DNA of 64,000 bases from Serripes groenlandicus (Eukaryota > Mollusca > Bivalvia > Cardiida > Cardiidae), in contig JASEVX010000008.1 in NCBI GenBank assembly GCA_031761405.1, positions 38,247,355-38,311,354 on the forward strand. The letters run 5' to 3'. Made by a program: the position numbers and the translations under genes. Below are positions 43,335 through 55,199 of this stretch, in pieces. The notes beneath the pieces are model-generated. The model ran no database searches, had not been told where the DNA came from, and saw only the letters and a program-made list of their open reading frames with translations. Position 1 is the stretch's first letter, and every line of letters starts with the position of its first letter.

Positions 43335-45165
43335 GCACGTCTGAATTGCTTTATCTAGAGATTTTTGCTAAGAAAACACATGTAGTACGTCTGAATTGCT
43401 TTATCTAGAGACGTTTGCTAAGAAAACCCATTTCGTACGTCTGAATTGCTTTATCTAGAGACGTTTGCTAAGAAAACCCGTTGTTACACCTGAATTGCTT
43501 TATCTAGAGACGTTTGCTAAGAAAACACATTTGCTATGTCTGAATTGCTTTATCTAGAGACGTTTGCTAAGAAAACACATTTGGTACGTCTGAATTACAT
43601 TACCTAGAGACGTTTGCTAAGAAAACACATTTGCTATGTCTGAATTACATTACCTAGAGACGTTTGCTAACACAACCAATTTGGTACGTCTGAATTGCTT
43701 TATATAGAGACGTTTGCTAAGAAAACACATTTGGTACGTCTAAATTGCTTTATCTGGAGACGTTTGCTAAGAAAACACATTTGGTACGTCTAAATTGCGT
43801 TATCTAAAGACGTTTGTTAAGAAAACACCTTTGGTACATCTAAATTGCTTTATCTAAAGACGTGTGTTAAGAAAACACCTTTGGTACGTCTAAATTGCTT
43901 TATCTGGAGACGGTTGCTAAGAAAACACCTTTGGTACGTCTAAATTGCTTTATCTAAAGACGTTTGTTAAGAAAACACCTTTGGTACGTCTAAATTGCTT
44001 TATCTGGAGACGTTTGCTAAGAAAACACCATTGGTACGTCTAAATTGCTTTATCTAAAGACGTTTGTTAAGAAAACACCTTTGGTATGTCTAAGTTGGTT
44101 TATCTAGAGACGTTTGCTAAGAAAACACCTTTGGTACGTCTAAATTGCTTTATCTAAAGACGGTTGTTAAGAAAACACCTTTGGTACGTCTAAATTGCTT
44201 TATCTAGAGACGGTTGCTAAGAAAACACATTTGTTACGTCTAAATTGCTTTATCTAGAGACATTTGTTAAGAAAACACCTTTCGTACGTCTAAATTGCTT
44301 TATCTAGAGACGTTTGCTAAGAAAACCCCTTTGGTAGGTCTAAATTGCTTTTTCTAGAGACATTTGCTAACAAAACACATTTGGTACGTCTAAATTGCTT
44401 TATCTAGAGACGTTTGCTAAGAAAACACATTTGGTACGTCTAAATTGCTTTATCTGGACACGTTTGCTAAGAAAACACCTTTGGTACGTCTAAATTGCGT
44501 TATCTAAAGACGTTTGTTAAGAAAACACCTTTGGTACGTCTAAATTGCGTTATCTAAAGACGTGTGTTAAGAAAACACTTTTGGTACGTCTAAATTGCTT
44601 TATCTGGAGACGGTTGCTAAGAAAACACATTTGGTACGTCTAAATTGCTTTATCTAAAGACGTTTGTTAAGAAAACACCTTTGGTACGTCTCAATTGCTT
44701 TATCTAGAGACGTTTGCTAAGAAAACACCTTTGGTACGTCTAAATTGCTTTATAAAAACACATTTGGTACGTCTAAATTGCTTTATCTAAAGACGTTTGT
44801 TAAGAAAACACCTTTGGTACGTCTAAATTGCTTTATCTAAAGACGTTTGTTAAGAAAACACCTTTGGTACGTCTCAATTGCTTTATCTAGAGACGTTTGC
44901 TAAGAAAACACCTTTGGTACGTCTAAATTGCTTTATAAAAACACATTTGGTACGTCTAAATTGCTTTATCTAAAGACGTTTGTTAAGAAAACACCTTTGG
45001 TACGTCTAAATTGCTTTATCTAAAGACGTTTGTTAAGAAAACACCTTTGGTACGTCTCAATTGCTTTATCTAGAGACGTTTGCTAAGAAAACACCTTTGG
45101 TACGTCTAAATTGCTTTTTCTAGAAACATTTGCTAAGAAAACACCTTTGGTACGTCTGACTCGTT
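43335..45165. repeat. 50-bp satellite (family A)
   Basis: Unit: ACGTCTAAATTGCTTTATCT, AGAGACGTTTGCTAAGAAAA, CACCTTTGGT. About 37 units. A shortened unit (TTGCTTTATAAAAACACATTTGG) recurs 183 bp apart (44751 and 44934), which marks a recent multi-unit duplication. Related units form the blocks at 46765-47115 and 48560-49070. Confidence 0.96.
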
Positions 45166-45537
45166 ATATCACAAGTCGTCTGTTCTAAAGATAACAATTA
45201 TAGTACATCTGATTTGCTATAGCTTCTTTGGTCATTTGCTCTTAAAACATGTCTGATCTGCAATAGCAAGCTAGGTCTGCTCTGAATAAATATTTTAAGA
45301 TGTGTCAACTTTAAATGATATTTTGATATAGAGTTGAACCATTTTATTAAAAGAGGATGAATTGTTTGTTTTGATCTGGTTCTCCGTATCCTAGAATTTT
45401 ACAAAACCTCGTCCGTTGCAGACTCTCATACTGACGCATGTTTTTGTGAAATGAGTAAACACCTTTGGACAACTTCTAATTATTTGTGATAGACTTATGA
45501 AGGTAGGTGCGAAAACTTGTTGAATGTGGGCGAGCTG

Positions 45538-45762
45538 TTAACCCTCTCCCACATACAATAAATCTGCAGCAGACGACTTTGAAAACTTATTGGAAAAAAT
45601 ACGAAAAATCTCCATAAATGATAGTTGGATTGTTAAATAAAGTTGAAAACATTGTGGCCAAAGGAGAAATTACTCATCATGAGCAATTTCACCTTTGGCC
45701 ACAATGTTTTAAAAAGTCGTCTGCTGCTATTGCGTCAAGATGCGTCTGCAGGCGGGAAAGGT
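45538..45762 (+). mobile_element. TTAA-MITE-1 in macrosatellite unit 1
   Basis: TTAACCCTCTCCCACATACAAT; hairpin CCAAAGGAGAAATTACTCATCATG with one mismatch; right TCGTCTGCTGCTATTGCGTC, ending GCGGGAAAGGTG without TTAA. The same mutated terminus occurs in unit 2. Confidence 0.9.
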
Positions 45763-45908
45763 GTACGCAAGCTCCTTCGCAGAAAAGAAAAGAACAACAA
45801 AACACATGGTAATGTAAGTATTGGCAGTTTCTTGACATGTTATTAGCAACAATATACATGGATGTTTTTTTCCGTTTCCATGACCATTTCTAAATAGTTT
45901 GTCAATAT

Positions 45909-46115
45909 TTGTTGTTGTGTCTTCGTCTACATTGTACCAACATGGATCTACGTCAAACCGAAATATCAAAACAAGTATGTAAACGCAAATGCACCATCTG
46001 TGGCTATTGTATAACAGGAAATAAAAAACGTGTATTACAACATGAACACCGAAATCATACACACTGTGCGCTCTTGTTAAATTGTGACAACTATTCTATT
46101 AGAGCTACATGGTAA
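45909..46115 (+). CDS. 68-codon Cys/His-rich ORF, copy 1
   Basis: Not a recognised gene. The centre reads KRKCTICGYCITGNKKRVLQ followed by HEHRNHTHC, which loosely resembles a C2H2 finger (CxxC, 13 residues, H, 4 residues, H) but lacks normal finger spacing and hydrophobics. No splice or promoter signal was identified. It is duplicated with the macrosatellite unit. All base differences between the two copies that I could align change an amino acid, so conservation by selection is not shown. Confidence 0.2.
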   Translation: MLLCLRLHCTNMDLRQTEISKQVCKRKCTICGYCITGNKKRVLQHEHRNHTHCALLLNCDNYSIRATW

Positions 46116-46764
46116 TATGCACAAGCTCAGCCAAGCTGTCACAGTACGCAAATGTACCGCTGCCCTTAAATGACAGCTGCGGCTAAAATGTTGTTGTTTT
46201 CACGCTCCTATAGGATGATCGGTGCTTTGAACGCGTGTATTTAACACAATCAACAACACTTACACGCGATGCAAGAGTTCAATGTAGAACCTGGTGAATT
46301 CAGATAGTCCCGAGGGAGAAGTTGATAGGTAGTTGTTAGTTGAAAAGTAGGAAACCTCTGTTAATATTTGCTTATCAAGGACCACTATTCAGAATTACTT
46401 CGTGGATGTCAAAACCATACTAACATTACACAACTGTCACAGTGTGCTTATAGTAGCTGTTCTCATACAGTTTTCTTTACTTTCGCTCAAATTCATTCGG
46501 GGATAGCAAGAAAGAAACAACCAGGGACGGACGGGCAGACAGATGCTTATCTTAATAGTAAAAACTTTTTTCTAATTGGGCATACACACGCGATTTACAC
46601 TTTCTGCTCGACATTCTCTTATATAAATAGTTTTTTCAATTCCATATTATTTGTTATGCACATATCACTCATACTTGAACTTATGTGAATTAGCCCAAGT
46701 ATCGACCACCCTCCCCCAAGGAAAATATTTATAACTAATGTATAGACGTATAGACTGTATATGT

Positions 46765-47115
46765 AAACACACCTTTGGTGCGTCTGATTTGCTATATCTA
46801 GAGACGTCTACTCAGAAAACATATTTGGTACGTCTGATTTGCTATACCATGAGTAATCTGCTCTAAAGAAAACATATTTGGTACGTCTGATTCGCTATAT
46901 CTGGAGTCTACTGCTCTGAAAACATCTTCGGTACGTCTGATTTGCTATATCAAGGGAGGTCTACTCTGAAAACATCTTCGGTACGTCTGATTTGCTATAT
47001 CAAGGGAGGTCTACTCTGAAAACATCTTCGGTACGTCTGATTTGCTATATCAAGGGAGGTCTACTCTGAAAACATCTTCGGTACGTCTGATTCGCTATAT
47101 CAAGGGAGTTCTACT
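46765..47115. repeat. 50-bp satellite block in unit 1
   Basis: Units reading TACGTCTGATTTGCTATATC, AAGGGAGGTCTACTCTGAAA and ACATCTTCGG; the first units (CTAGAGACGTCTACTCAG) are closest to family A at 43.3-45.2 kb. About seven units. Confidence 0.9.
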
Positions 47116-47360
47116 CTGAAACCAGATGAAACGGTTATTAAAGAAGGATGAATTGTTGGTTTTGATCATGTTCACCTTTTCCTAGAATTTTACAAAACTT
47201 GTCCGTTGTTGGAGACACATTCACTGACGTCTGTTTTTGTGAAAAGAATAAACATCTCTGCGCAACTTGTAACTATTTTTTATAAACACACGAAGGTCGG
47301 TGCGAAAACTTCTTGAACGATGAGGAGCTGTTAATTATGATTTACGAACGTTCCTTGTTG

Positions 47361-47567
47361 TTAACCCTCTCCCATATACAATAAACCTGCAGCAGATGAC
47401 TTATTGGGAAAAATATGAAATATCTCCATAAAGATTGTTAAATAAAGTTGAAAACATTGTGGCCAAAGGAGAAATTGCTCATCATGAGCAATTTCACCTT
47501 TGGCCACAATGTTTTAAAACGTCGTCTGCTGCTATTGCGTCAAGATGCGTCTGCAGGCGGGAAAGGT
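47361..47567 (+). mobile_element. TTAA-MITE-1 in macrosatellite unit 2
   Basis: TTAACCCTCTCCCATATACAAT; hairpin AAATTGCTCATCATGAGCAATTT is perfect here, whereas unit 1 has a mismatch (ATTACTCATC). Right end GGGAAAGGTG as in unit 1; a short deletion lies in the left spacer. Confidence 0.9.
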
Positions 47568-47714
47568 GTACGCAAGCTCCTTCGCCAAAAGAAAAGAACA
47601 ACAAAACACATGGTAATGGAAGTATTGGCAGTTTCTTGACATGTTATTAGCAACAATATACATGGATGTTTTTTTTTTCATTTCCATGACCATTTCTCAA
47701 TAGTTTGTCAATAT

Positions 47715-47921
47715 GTGTTGTTGTGTCTTCGTCTACATTGTATCAACACGGATCTACGTCAAACCGAAATATCAAAACAAGTACGTAAACGCAAATGCAC
47801 CATCTGTGGCTATTGTATAACAGGAACCAAAATACGTGTATTACTACATGAACACCGAAATCATACACACTGTGCGCTCTTGTTAAATTGTGACAAGTAT
47901 TATAATAGAGCTACATGGTAA
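47715..47921 (+). CDS. 68-codon Cys/His-rich ORF, copy 2
   Basis: Duplicate of 45909-46115. Replacements include Cys24 to Arg, Asn to Thr and Lys to Ile in the central segment, and Asn to Lys, Ser to Tyr and Ile to Asn near the end. The CTIC and HEHRNHTHC residues are kept. Function unknown. Confidence 0.2.
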   Translation: MLLCLRLHCINTDLRQTEISKQVRKRKCTICGYCITGTKIRVLLHEHRNHTHCALLLNCDKYYNRATW

Positions 47922-48559
47922 TATGCACAAGCTCAACCAAGCCTTCACAGTACGCACAGTAACGATGCCCTTAAATGACAGCTGTGCATAAAATGTAGTT
48001 GTTTTCACGCTCCTATAGGACGATCGGTGCTTTGGACGCATGTCTTTAACACAATCAACAACACTTACACTCACTCGATGCAAGAGTTCAATGTAGAACC
48101 TGGTGAATTCAGATAGAGGAGAAGGAGAAGTTGATAGGTAGTTATTAGTTGAAAAATAGGAAACCTCTGTTAATATTTGCTTATCAAGGACCACTATTCA
48201 AAACCATACTAACATTACACAACTGTCACATTGTGCTTATAGTAGATGTTCTCATACAGTTTTCATGACTTTCGCTCAAATTCATTCGGGGATAACAAGA
48301 AAGAAACAATCAGGGACGGACGGGCAGACAGATGCTTATCTAAATAGTAAAAACTTTTTTCTAATTGGGCATACAAACGCGATCTATACTTTCTGCTCGA
48401 CATTCTTTTATATAAATAGTTTTTTCAACTCCATATTATTTGTTATGCACATATCACTCATACTTGACCTTAAGTGAATTAGCCAGTATCGACCCCCTCC
48501 CCTCACCACAAGGAAAATATTTATAACTAATTTATAGACGTATAGACTGTATATGTACA

Positions 48560-49070
48560 CACACCTTTGGTGCGTCTGATTTACTATATCTAGAGATGTC
48601 TGCTCAGAAAACATATTTGGTACGTCTGATATGCTATATCAGGAGTCGTTTGCTGTTAAACCATCTTTGTAACGTCTGATTTTCTATACCATGAGTAATC
48701 CGCTCTAAAGAAAACATATTTGGTACGTCTGATTCGCTATATCTGGAGTCTACTGCTCTGAAACTATCTTCGGTACGTCTGATTTGCTATATCAAGGGAA
48801 GTCTACTCTGAAAACATCTTAGGTACGTCTGATTTGCTATATCAAGGGAGGTCTACTCTGAAAACATCTTAGGTACGTCTGATTTGCTATATCAAGGGAG
48901 GTATACTGCTCTGAAAACATCTTCGGTACGCCTGATTCGCTATATCAAGGGAGGTCTACTGCTCTGAAAACATCTTCGGTACGTCTGATTCGCTTTATCA
49001 AGGGAGGTCTACTCTGAAAACATCTTCGGTACGTCTGATTCGCTATTTTAAGAGAGGTCTACTCTGAAAC
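48560..49070. repeat. 50-bp satellite block in unit 2
   Basis: About ten units of the same type as 46765-47115, with some carrying a CTACTGCTCTG expansion. Followed by the third copy of the tail. Confidence 0.9.
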
Positions 49071-49310
49071 CAGATGAAACGGTTATTAAAGAAGGATGAA
49101 TTGTTTGTTTTGATCATGTTCACCTTTTCCTAGATTTTACAAAACTCATCCGTTTTTGGAGACCCTCACACTGACGTCTGTTTTTGTGTGAAAGGAATAA
49201 ACATCTCTACGCAAGTTGTAACTATTTTTATAAACACACGAAGGTCGGTGCGAAAACTTCTTGAACGTGGGGGAGCTGTAAATTATGGTTTACGAACGTT
49301 CCTTCGCATA

Positions 49311-50029
49311 ATAACGTTGAATCAAAACAACAAAAGCAAAATGGAAATATTGACAGTAGCTTGACATGTTATTAGCAAGAATCTTAACGCATTTTACCAA
49401 ACAGTTTCTGAGTAAACGTTAGTAGCTTCCAATCACCGTAGTTTGAGAAATATGACATTTTGAGCAACCCGGGAGGTGTAAGTTATTAACCATCGTCCGA
49501 TTTAGTTTGCAGCGATGAAATGTTGATCGAGTAAATAATCAACATGAATATCTCTCTTGCCTATAGCTTAGAGTCCAACAACTAACCAGTTCCGCTATCC
49601 TAAAGCAATACTAATAGCCGGGTTGGCAAACAGGTTACTATGTTAATAATCTATTTCATGTATTGAAGGGTTTAAAAACGTTTTTGTTAACAGTTTAATA
49701 GTTTATGATTTGCGATAGCTCGTTGTAAGTTGCATCTGATGTGCTTCGAAATAGTCTTAAATCAAAACTGTATGGTTTTTGGCATAACACGTTAATTAGG
49801 TACTTGTTTTTCATTCCATTCAAACCACTAGATTGTTTTATTAGGGAAATTATTGCAGCTCTCGTCTGCTTTAGACTTTTACAACATCGAACACATCTTA
49901 AGAGAGAGAAAACAGAGAAGCGTTGCAAATAACATTGTAGATATATTTCAGTGGTGCTCTGTGAAAACAAACTTTAGGGGACTGATTTTTTATCAGTTTA
50001 GCTACACATCCACACAGCTTCAATAGAAA
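49311..50029. other. Unassigned non-coding stretch
   Basis: Short overlapping frames at 49695-49970 (minus) and 49741-49932 (plus), neither recognised. Confidence 0.35.
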
Positions 50030-51085
50030 CTACAATGTTTGCCAAGTAGTTAAAGCTGGCTAAAAAAAAATACGATGCTCGCCAAGTTCATTGTAGTTAA
50101 AGCAGACTCAAATAAACTACGATGTTCGCCAAGTTCATTGTAGTTAAAGCAGGCTCAAATAAACTACAATGTTCGCCAAGTAGTTAAAGCAGGCTCAACT
50201 AAACTAAAATTGTTCGTCAAGTAGTTAAAGCAGGCTCAAATAAACTACAAGGTTCGCAAAGTAGTTAAAGTAGGCTTAAATAAACTATAATGTTTGCCAA
50301 GTAGTTAAAGCAGGCTCAAATAAACTACAATTTTCGCAAAGTAGTTAAAGTAGGCTTAAATAAACTATAATGTTTGCCAAGTAGTTAAAGTAGGCTCAAA
50401 TAAACTACCCTGTTCGCCAAGTAGTTAAAGCAGGCTCAAAGAAACTACAATGTTCGGCAAATAGTTAAAGCAGGTTCAAAGAAACTACAGTGTTCGCCAA
50501 GTAGTTAAAGCAGACTCAAAGAAACTACATTGTTCGACAAGTAGTTAAAGCAGGTTAAAATAAACTACAATGTTCGCCAAGTAGTTAAAGCAGGCTCAAA
50601 GAAACTACATTGTTCGACAAGTTGTTAAAGCAGGCTCAAAGAAACTACAACGTTCGCCAAGTAGTTAAAGTAGGCTCAAATAAACTACAACTGTCGCCAA
50701 GTAGTTAAAGTAGGCTGAAAGAAACTACATTGTTCGACAAGTAGTTAAAGCAGGCTCAAAGAAACTACATTGTTCGACAAGTAGTTAAAGCAGGCTCAAA
50801 GAAACTACAGTGTTCGCCAAGTAGTTAAAGCAGACTCAAAGAAACTACATTGTTCGACAAGTAGTTAAAGCAGGCTCAAAGAAACTACATTGTTCGACAA
50901 GTAGTTAAAGCAGGCTCAAAGGAACTACATTGTTCGACAAGTAGTTAAAGCAGGTTAAAATAAACTACAATATTCGACAAGTAGTTAAAGCAGGCTCAAA
51001 TAAACTACAATGTTCGACAAGTAGGTAAAGCCGGCTCAAATAAACTACAAAGTTCGACAAGTAGTTAAAGCAGGCTAAAAGATTC
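50030..51085. repeat. 40-bp satellite array
   Basis: Unit: GTAGTTAAAGCAGGCTCAAA plus GAAACTACATTGTTCGACAA. About 26 units. Left units are AATAAACTAC...GCCAAG types; right units are mainly GAAACTAC...GACAAG types, giving a gradient. The first units near 50030-50160 carry an insertion (TTCATTGTAG). Confidence 0.95.
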
Positions 51086-51309
51086 TTCTGAAAAACAGGA
51101 CGTGGGCTGACGATTTGTCATATGACAAAGCCTGTTGAAAACTGAAGGAAACCATTAATTTGACAGACAGATAGACGTCTTACGAAAAGTTAGATGATCA
51201 TTAAGACCATGTTGCGCTTCTGAGCAGTCTGCTCAAGATCTTCCTCTGTTTGTCATCTAGTCGCAACGGATTTGACATGAACTAAATAAATACGACTATA
51301 CACTATGGA

Positions 51310-51390
51310 ATTTGATCGTTTGTCATTTATTCTCTATTTATTTCAAAGTCGTCTGCTGTATATTTGTTGTATATGGTTAAGGGTTACAAC
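51310..51390 (-). mobile_element. TTAA-MITE-1 far-side fragment
   Basis: TTCAAAGTCGTCTGCTGTATATTTGTTGTATATGGTTAAGGGTTA; only the end is left. Confidence 0.6.
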
Positions 51391-51399
51391 AGCGTATCA

Positions 51400-51562
51400 T
51401 ATTTGAATGGTGTTTACGCCATTTTCATCAATGTTTCAGTTAATTCATGGCGTTTCCGGTTAAGTTACCAGCATCATAGCCCATTCATCTTAACCTCAAT
51501 AAGTCAGTCGTGATGCTTACCCCACAATCCTGAGTGCCAAGGAGCTATCACTACCATGTAAG
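51400..51562 (-). mobile_element. SINE body fragment
   Basis: TTTACGCCATTTTCATCAATGTTTCAG, GGCGTTTCCGGTTAAGTTACC and CCACAATCCTGAGTGCCAAGGAG; no head. It faces the SINE at 51575. Confidence 0.75.
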
Positions 51563-51574
51563 GCGTATCAGACA

Positions 51575-51735
51575 ACAGGTCAACGGACTTCCCGAGTTCG
51601 CGGCGCGACGGTCATGGTTAAGTGGCCTTGGGCAAGGTACATTTCCTAGCTTAGTACTGTTGTGTTTACCCAGGGATCACGAAGTGTCGCCGTAATATAA
51701 CTGAAACGATGTGTAAGCCTTAAACAAACAAACAC
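51575..51735 (+). mobile_element. SINE body fragment
   Basis: CCCGAGTTCGCGGCGCGACGG (B-box remains), TTGGGCAAGGTACATTTCC, TACCCAGGGATCACGAAGTG, ATATAACTGAAACGATG, ending AAACAAACAAACAC. Confidence 0.75.
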
Positions 51736-52084
51736 AGGTCAAGATATCAAATAACACCACGTGAATGAGATTTTAAACAGTTTGATTGATTATCGATAAT
51801 GTTATTTGTCGATCGATTATCATTTATCGATAGGTTTAAATTTAACAACTTTTTTAATAAGAGTGTTACGATAAACTGATCAAAGCACTGAAAGTACTGA
51901 ATGGACGGTTGTGTTGGTATACGTAGATTACGGTCTGACGGGCGGTTGCATGTGTATGTACACAATAAGTCACTGGGACAAATCAAATGAAAACTTTGTT
52001 AACGGTCTGGAGTCACATGTAATACCCAATCATCACGTAAACCTGGCCGGGTAATACCAAATACTTTAAAATGTTAGTCATTTT

Positions 52085-52240
52085 CCCAACTTGACGCTCA
52101 GGATTGCGGGTTTAGCATTTCGACTGACTCGCTTGTGTCAGGATGAAAGGGCGAGCAGTACCCGTAACTTACCCAGGAAACGCCGTGATATAGCTGAACC
52201 TTTTTATAACCCCATCAATTCAATTCTTTATTCAGGTTTT
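52085..52240 (+). mobile_element. SINE body fragment with tail
   Basis: GCTCAGGATTGCGGGTTTAGC, CGACTGACTCGCTTGTGTCAGG, AACTTACCCAGGAAACGCCG and TGATATAGCTGAACC, ending in ATCAATTCAATTC. Confidence 0.75.
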
Positions 52241-52311
52241 TAGTCCAAACAAACAAATGTTTACAAAAAAAGAAACATAAATAAGATTTTTATTATAATT
52301 TTAATTACCAC

Positions 52312-52538
52312 TAAACCTTTCCCACATATAGACGCATTTTGACGCATCTGCAGCAGACGACACTGGCAAACTATGTAACAAACGGAGAAATTTCTCATGA
52401 TGAGCAATAACTCCTTTTGCAACGATGTCTTCAAATCAATTCAATAACTCTACTTTCATTTGTAGAGATTTCCACAGTTTTGCGTAGATGATTTAAAAGT
52501 CGTCTGCTGCAGATTTGTTGTAAGTGCGACAGCGTTAA
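52312..52538 (-). mobile_element. TTAA-MITE-1 copy
   Basis: CTAAACCTTTCCCACATATAGACGC, TGCAGCAGACGACACTGG, hairpin TCTCATGATGAGCAATAACTCC, right AAAAGTCGTCTGCTGCAG, ending GCGACAGCGTTAA. Confidence 0.83.
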
Positions 52539-52806
52539 AATCAAAACGGTTTTCGTGTAAAGTGACACATGTTTTAAATATGATTAGTGCTAGTGTTCCC
52601 ATATAATTTAGAATTACAGACTGGAAATATTTTGTCTAGGTGAAAATTATAGTAATTAAAACTAATTATAATGGACTTGACTGAATCTTTTGGACTGAAG
52701 AAAGAACACGCAACACGGAACGATCGATCAAGGCTCCTAAAACATGATCTGTGGTTTAGCTGTTTGTGTTATAAAATCAACGAAACATACGTCGAGTGTC
52801 ACAGTT

Positions 52807-53005
52807 TTTAACCCCCTTCTCCACATACAAGAAATCAATCTGCAGCAGGCGACTTTTAACACATGAAGAATCAAAGAATGATTATTGAATAGCGTTGGAC
52901 TCATTTGTGGCAAAAGGAGAAACTTTACATAATGAGTTATATCTCCACTTAGTCCACTATTGCCACAATGTTTGCAAAGTCGTCTGCGTCAGAGCTTTAT
53001 GTGTT
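52807..53005 (+). mobile_element. TTAA-MITE-1 copy, hairpin damaged
   Basis: TTAACCCCCTTCTCCACATACAAG, CTGCAGCAGGCGACTTTTAAC, GGCAAAAGGAGAAACTTTACATAATG, right AAAGTCGTCTGCGTCAGAGC; terminus missing. Confidence 0.75.
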
Positions 53006-53043
53006 GATAGATCTTTAGCAAGCCATTTTTTTTTAATTTGTGT

Positions 53044-53272
53044 TATTCCTTTCCCACATGAAACAAATCTACAGCAGCCGACTTTGAAAATGTCTACTAA
53101 AAAATATGGTAAATCTCTATAATTGTAGTTATAATTACTGAAAAAAGTTGAAAAGATTTGTGGCAAAAGGAGTAATTGCTCGTTTTAAGCAATTTCTCCT
53201 CTTGTCACGATGTTTTCAAACGTCGTCTGCTGCAGATGCATCAACATACGTCTTATATGTGGGAAAGGGTTA
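53044..53272 (+). mobile_element. TTAA-MITE-1 copy
   Basis: TTATTCCTTTCCCACATGAAAC, CTACAGCAGCCGACTTTGAAA, loop GCTCGTTTTAAGC, right GTCGTCTGCTGCAGATGCATC to ATGTGGGAAAGGGTTAA. Confidence 0.88.
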
Positions 53273-54010
53273 ATGATATCTCTCTTAGAAATATATCCCC
53301 TTACATTAGAGATACATCTCTAAAAATTAGAGATATATAGTTCTAATTTCGAGCATGTCTGAGATATCTCTCTCAAAGTTATCGAGATAACCCTCGAACA
53401 TTCTTCAAGAGATTTATTTCTAAGTTAAAGTGATATCATTATTTTTAAGATAGTCATCTATGTTAGAGAGATGTCTCTATAAATATTCGTTGGGTTATGT
53501 TCGACCAATCAAACGATATTATTTTCATTAATTCCGTTCAGTCTGTAGCGATACGACTGTCGATCCAGGGGTTGTGAATTCGAACCACAGTTCGCCCAAC
53601 ATGTTTTCGAAGACGTCGACAAAAACCAATGCGACAGAGGCAAGTTGGCAAGAGACTTACAGTCGATGTTGTAAGCAGTCAGAGTAGTCGAACTGAAACA
53701 AATGTTGAAAACCGCGCTAAACCAAAATTAATCAATGATTTGGCGCCGAATTTTGATAATCAAATGCAAGTTAAAAATAAATCCCCATCTCCTTGTTTAA
53801 AGTTCATCTTTTTTTTTATTAAATTTACCAAATGTTCATACCAGGGAGCGGTTATTACAAGCCAAAAACAAGTCATAGAGAGATATCTCTCTAATTTAGA
53901 AAGATATCTTGTAAGCGTGCTTAGTAAATATAAATATCTTAAAAGGAGCGTGTTATCTTCAATTAAGAGATATCTCCATAATGTTGAGAGAAATATCTCT
54001 ATGTATCATC
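53273..54010. mobile_element. Possible AT-rich element with GAGATATCTCTC ends
   Basis: Clusters of GATATCTCTCTTAG, TAGAGATACATCTCTAA and GAGATATCTCTCTC at 53273-53470 mirror GAGAGATATCTCTCTAA, AGAGATATCTCC and GAGAAATATCTCTATG at 53875-54003. Inside lies a SINE-like scrap (GTCGATCCAGGGGTTGTG, GAATTCGAACCACAG) and an unrecognised 131-codon plus frame (53629-54024). The element boundaries are a guess. Confidence 0.4.
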
Positions 54011-54013
54011 ATA

Positions 54014-54058
54014 CCATCTGGTGAGAAAATCTCGAATGGGTTTGTTTTTACGACATGG
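54014..54058. repeat. 45-bp exact dispersed repeat, copy 1
   Basis: Starts CCATCTGGTGAGAAAATC and ends TTTACGACATGG. An identical copy lies at 59310-59354 in the same orientation. Confidence 0.9.
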
Positions 54059-54095
54059 ATACCGTTAGCTAAAATCATCCAAGGTTTAACCACGT

Positions 54096-54845
54096 GGTAC
54101 TTTATAGTTGGATGTCTGATCACAGGCCTCACTGTCCGACCACATTGTCCTCTATAGTTGGATGTCTGATCACAGGCCTCACTGTCCGACCACATTGTCC
54201 TCTATAGTTGGATGTCTGATCACAGGCCTCACTGTCCGACCACATTGTACTTTATAGTTGGATGTCTGATCACAGGCCTCACTGTCTGACCACATTGTCC
54301 TCTATAGTTTGATGTCTGATCACATGCCTCACTGTCCGACCACATTGTACTTTATAGTTGGATGTCTGATCACAGGCCTCACTGTCCGACCACATTGTCC
54401 TCTATAGTTTGATGTCTGATCACATGCCTCACTGTCCGACCACATTGTTCTCTATAGTTGGATGTCTGATCACATGCCTCACTGTCCGACCACATTGTCC
54501 TCTATAGTTGGATGTCTGATCACAGGCCTCACTGTCCGACCACATTGTACTTTATAGTTGGATGTCTGATCAAAGGCCTCACTGTCCGACCACATTGTAC
54601 TTTATAGTTGGATGTCTGATCACAGGCCTCACTGTCCGACCACATTGTCCTTTATAGTTGGATGTCTGATCACAGGCCTCACTGTCCGACCACATTGTCC
54701 TCTATAGTTGGATGTCTGATCACAGGCCTCACTGTCCGACCACATTGTCCTCTATAGTTGGATGTCTGATCACAGGCCTCACTGTCCGACCACATTGTCC
54801 TTTATAGTTGGATGTCTGATCACAGGCCTAACTGTCCGACCACAT
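54096..54845. repeat. 50-bp satellite (family B), about 15 copies
   Basis: Unit: GATGTCTGATCACAGGCCTC, ACTGTCCGACCACATTGTCC, TCTATAGTTG. Few variants (ACAGG/ACATG, GTCC/GTAC, GTTG/GTTT). Unrelated to family A despite equal length. Very homogeneous, so recently amplified or frequently converted. Confidence 0.97.
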
Positions 54846-55077
54846 GCTTATAGACGACGCTTGGCACCTTAGATACAAACGCATTTCCTAATCGTTGTGG
54901 AAAAAGAGAAAAATACCAACGTGAACATGTTCTTCCTTTTCTCACATGTTGTGTTATGTTTTTCAAACACACTATGTATACACTGACAGTAATCTTAGAT
55001 TTAAAAATAAAAATGTATGGTGTTATTGTGTATGAATACCTTGTTATGTCATTAAATGATCTTTGTTTCAAATATAA

Positions 55078-55199
55078 TTTGTGTATTCGGGCAGAAAGGA
55101 CATTATATATAGTGCCCCTGATTCGGGGTATAATATAATTTGTGTATTCTGGCAGGGGGACATTGTATATAGTGCCCCTGATTCGGGGTATAACATAAT
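55078..55199. repeat. 61-bp direct duplication
   Basis: TTTGTGTATTCGGGCAG then ACATTATATATAGTGCCCCT then GATTCGGGGTATAA occurs twice. Each copy contains an internal near-palindrome, AGGGGACATTGTATATAGTG / CCCCT. Confidence 0.88.

Larger units (their letters stand above)
45350..49310. repeat. About 1.8-kb macrosatellite, two full units plus preceding tail
   Basis: The tail GGATGAATTGTTTGTTTTGAT...GGTGCGAAAACTT occurs three times (about 45355, 47145 and 49095), each after a 50-bp satellite block. Between the tails each unit carries a TTAA-MITE-1 copy, a 68-codon ORF, a shared non-coding part (GGGACGGACGGGCAGACAG) and the next satellite block. CTGCTGCTATTGCGTCAAG lies at 45721 and 47526, an offset of 1805 bp. 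Confidence 0.93.
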
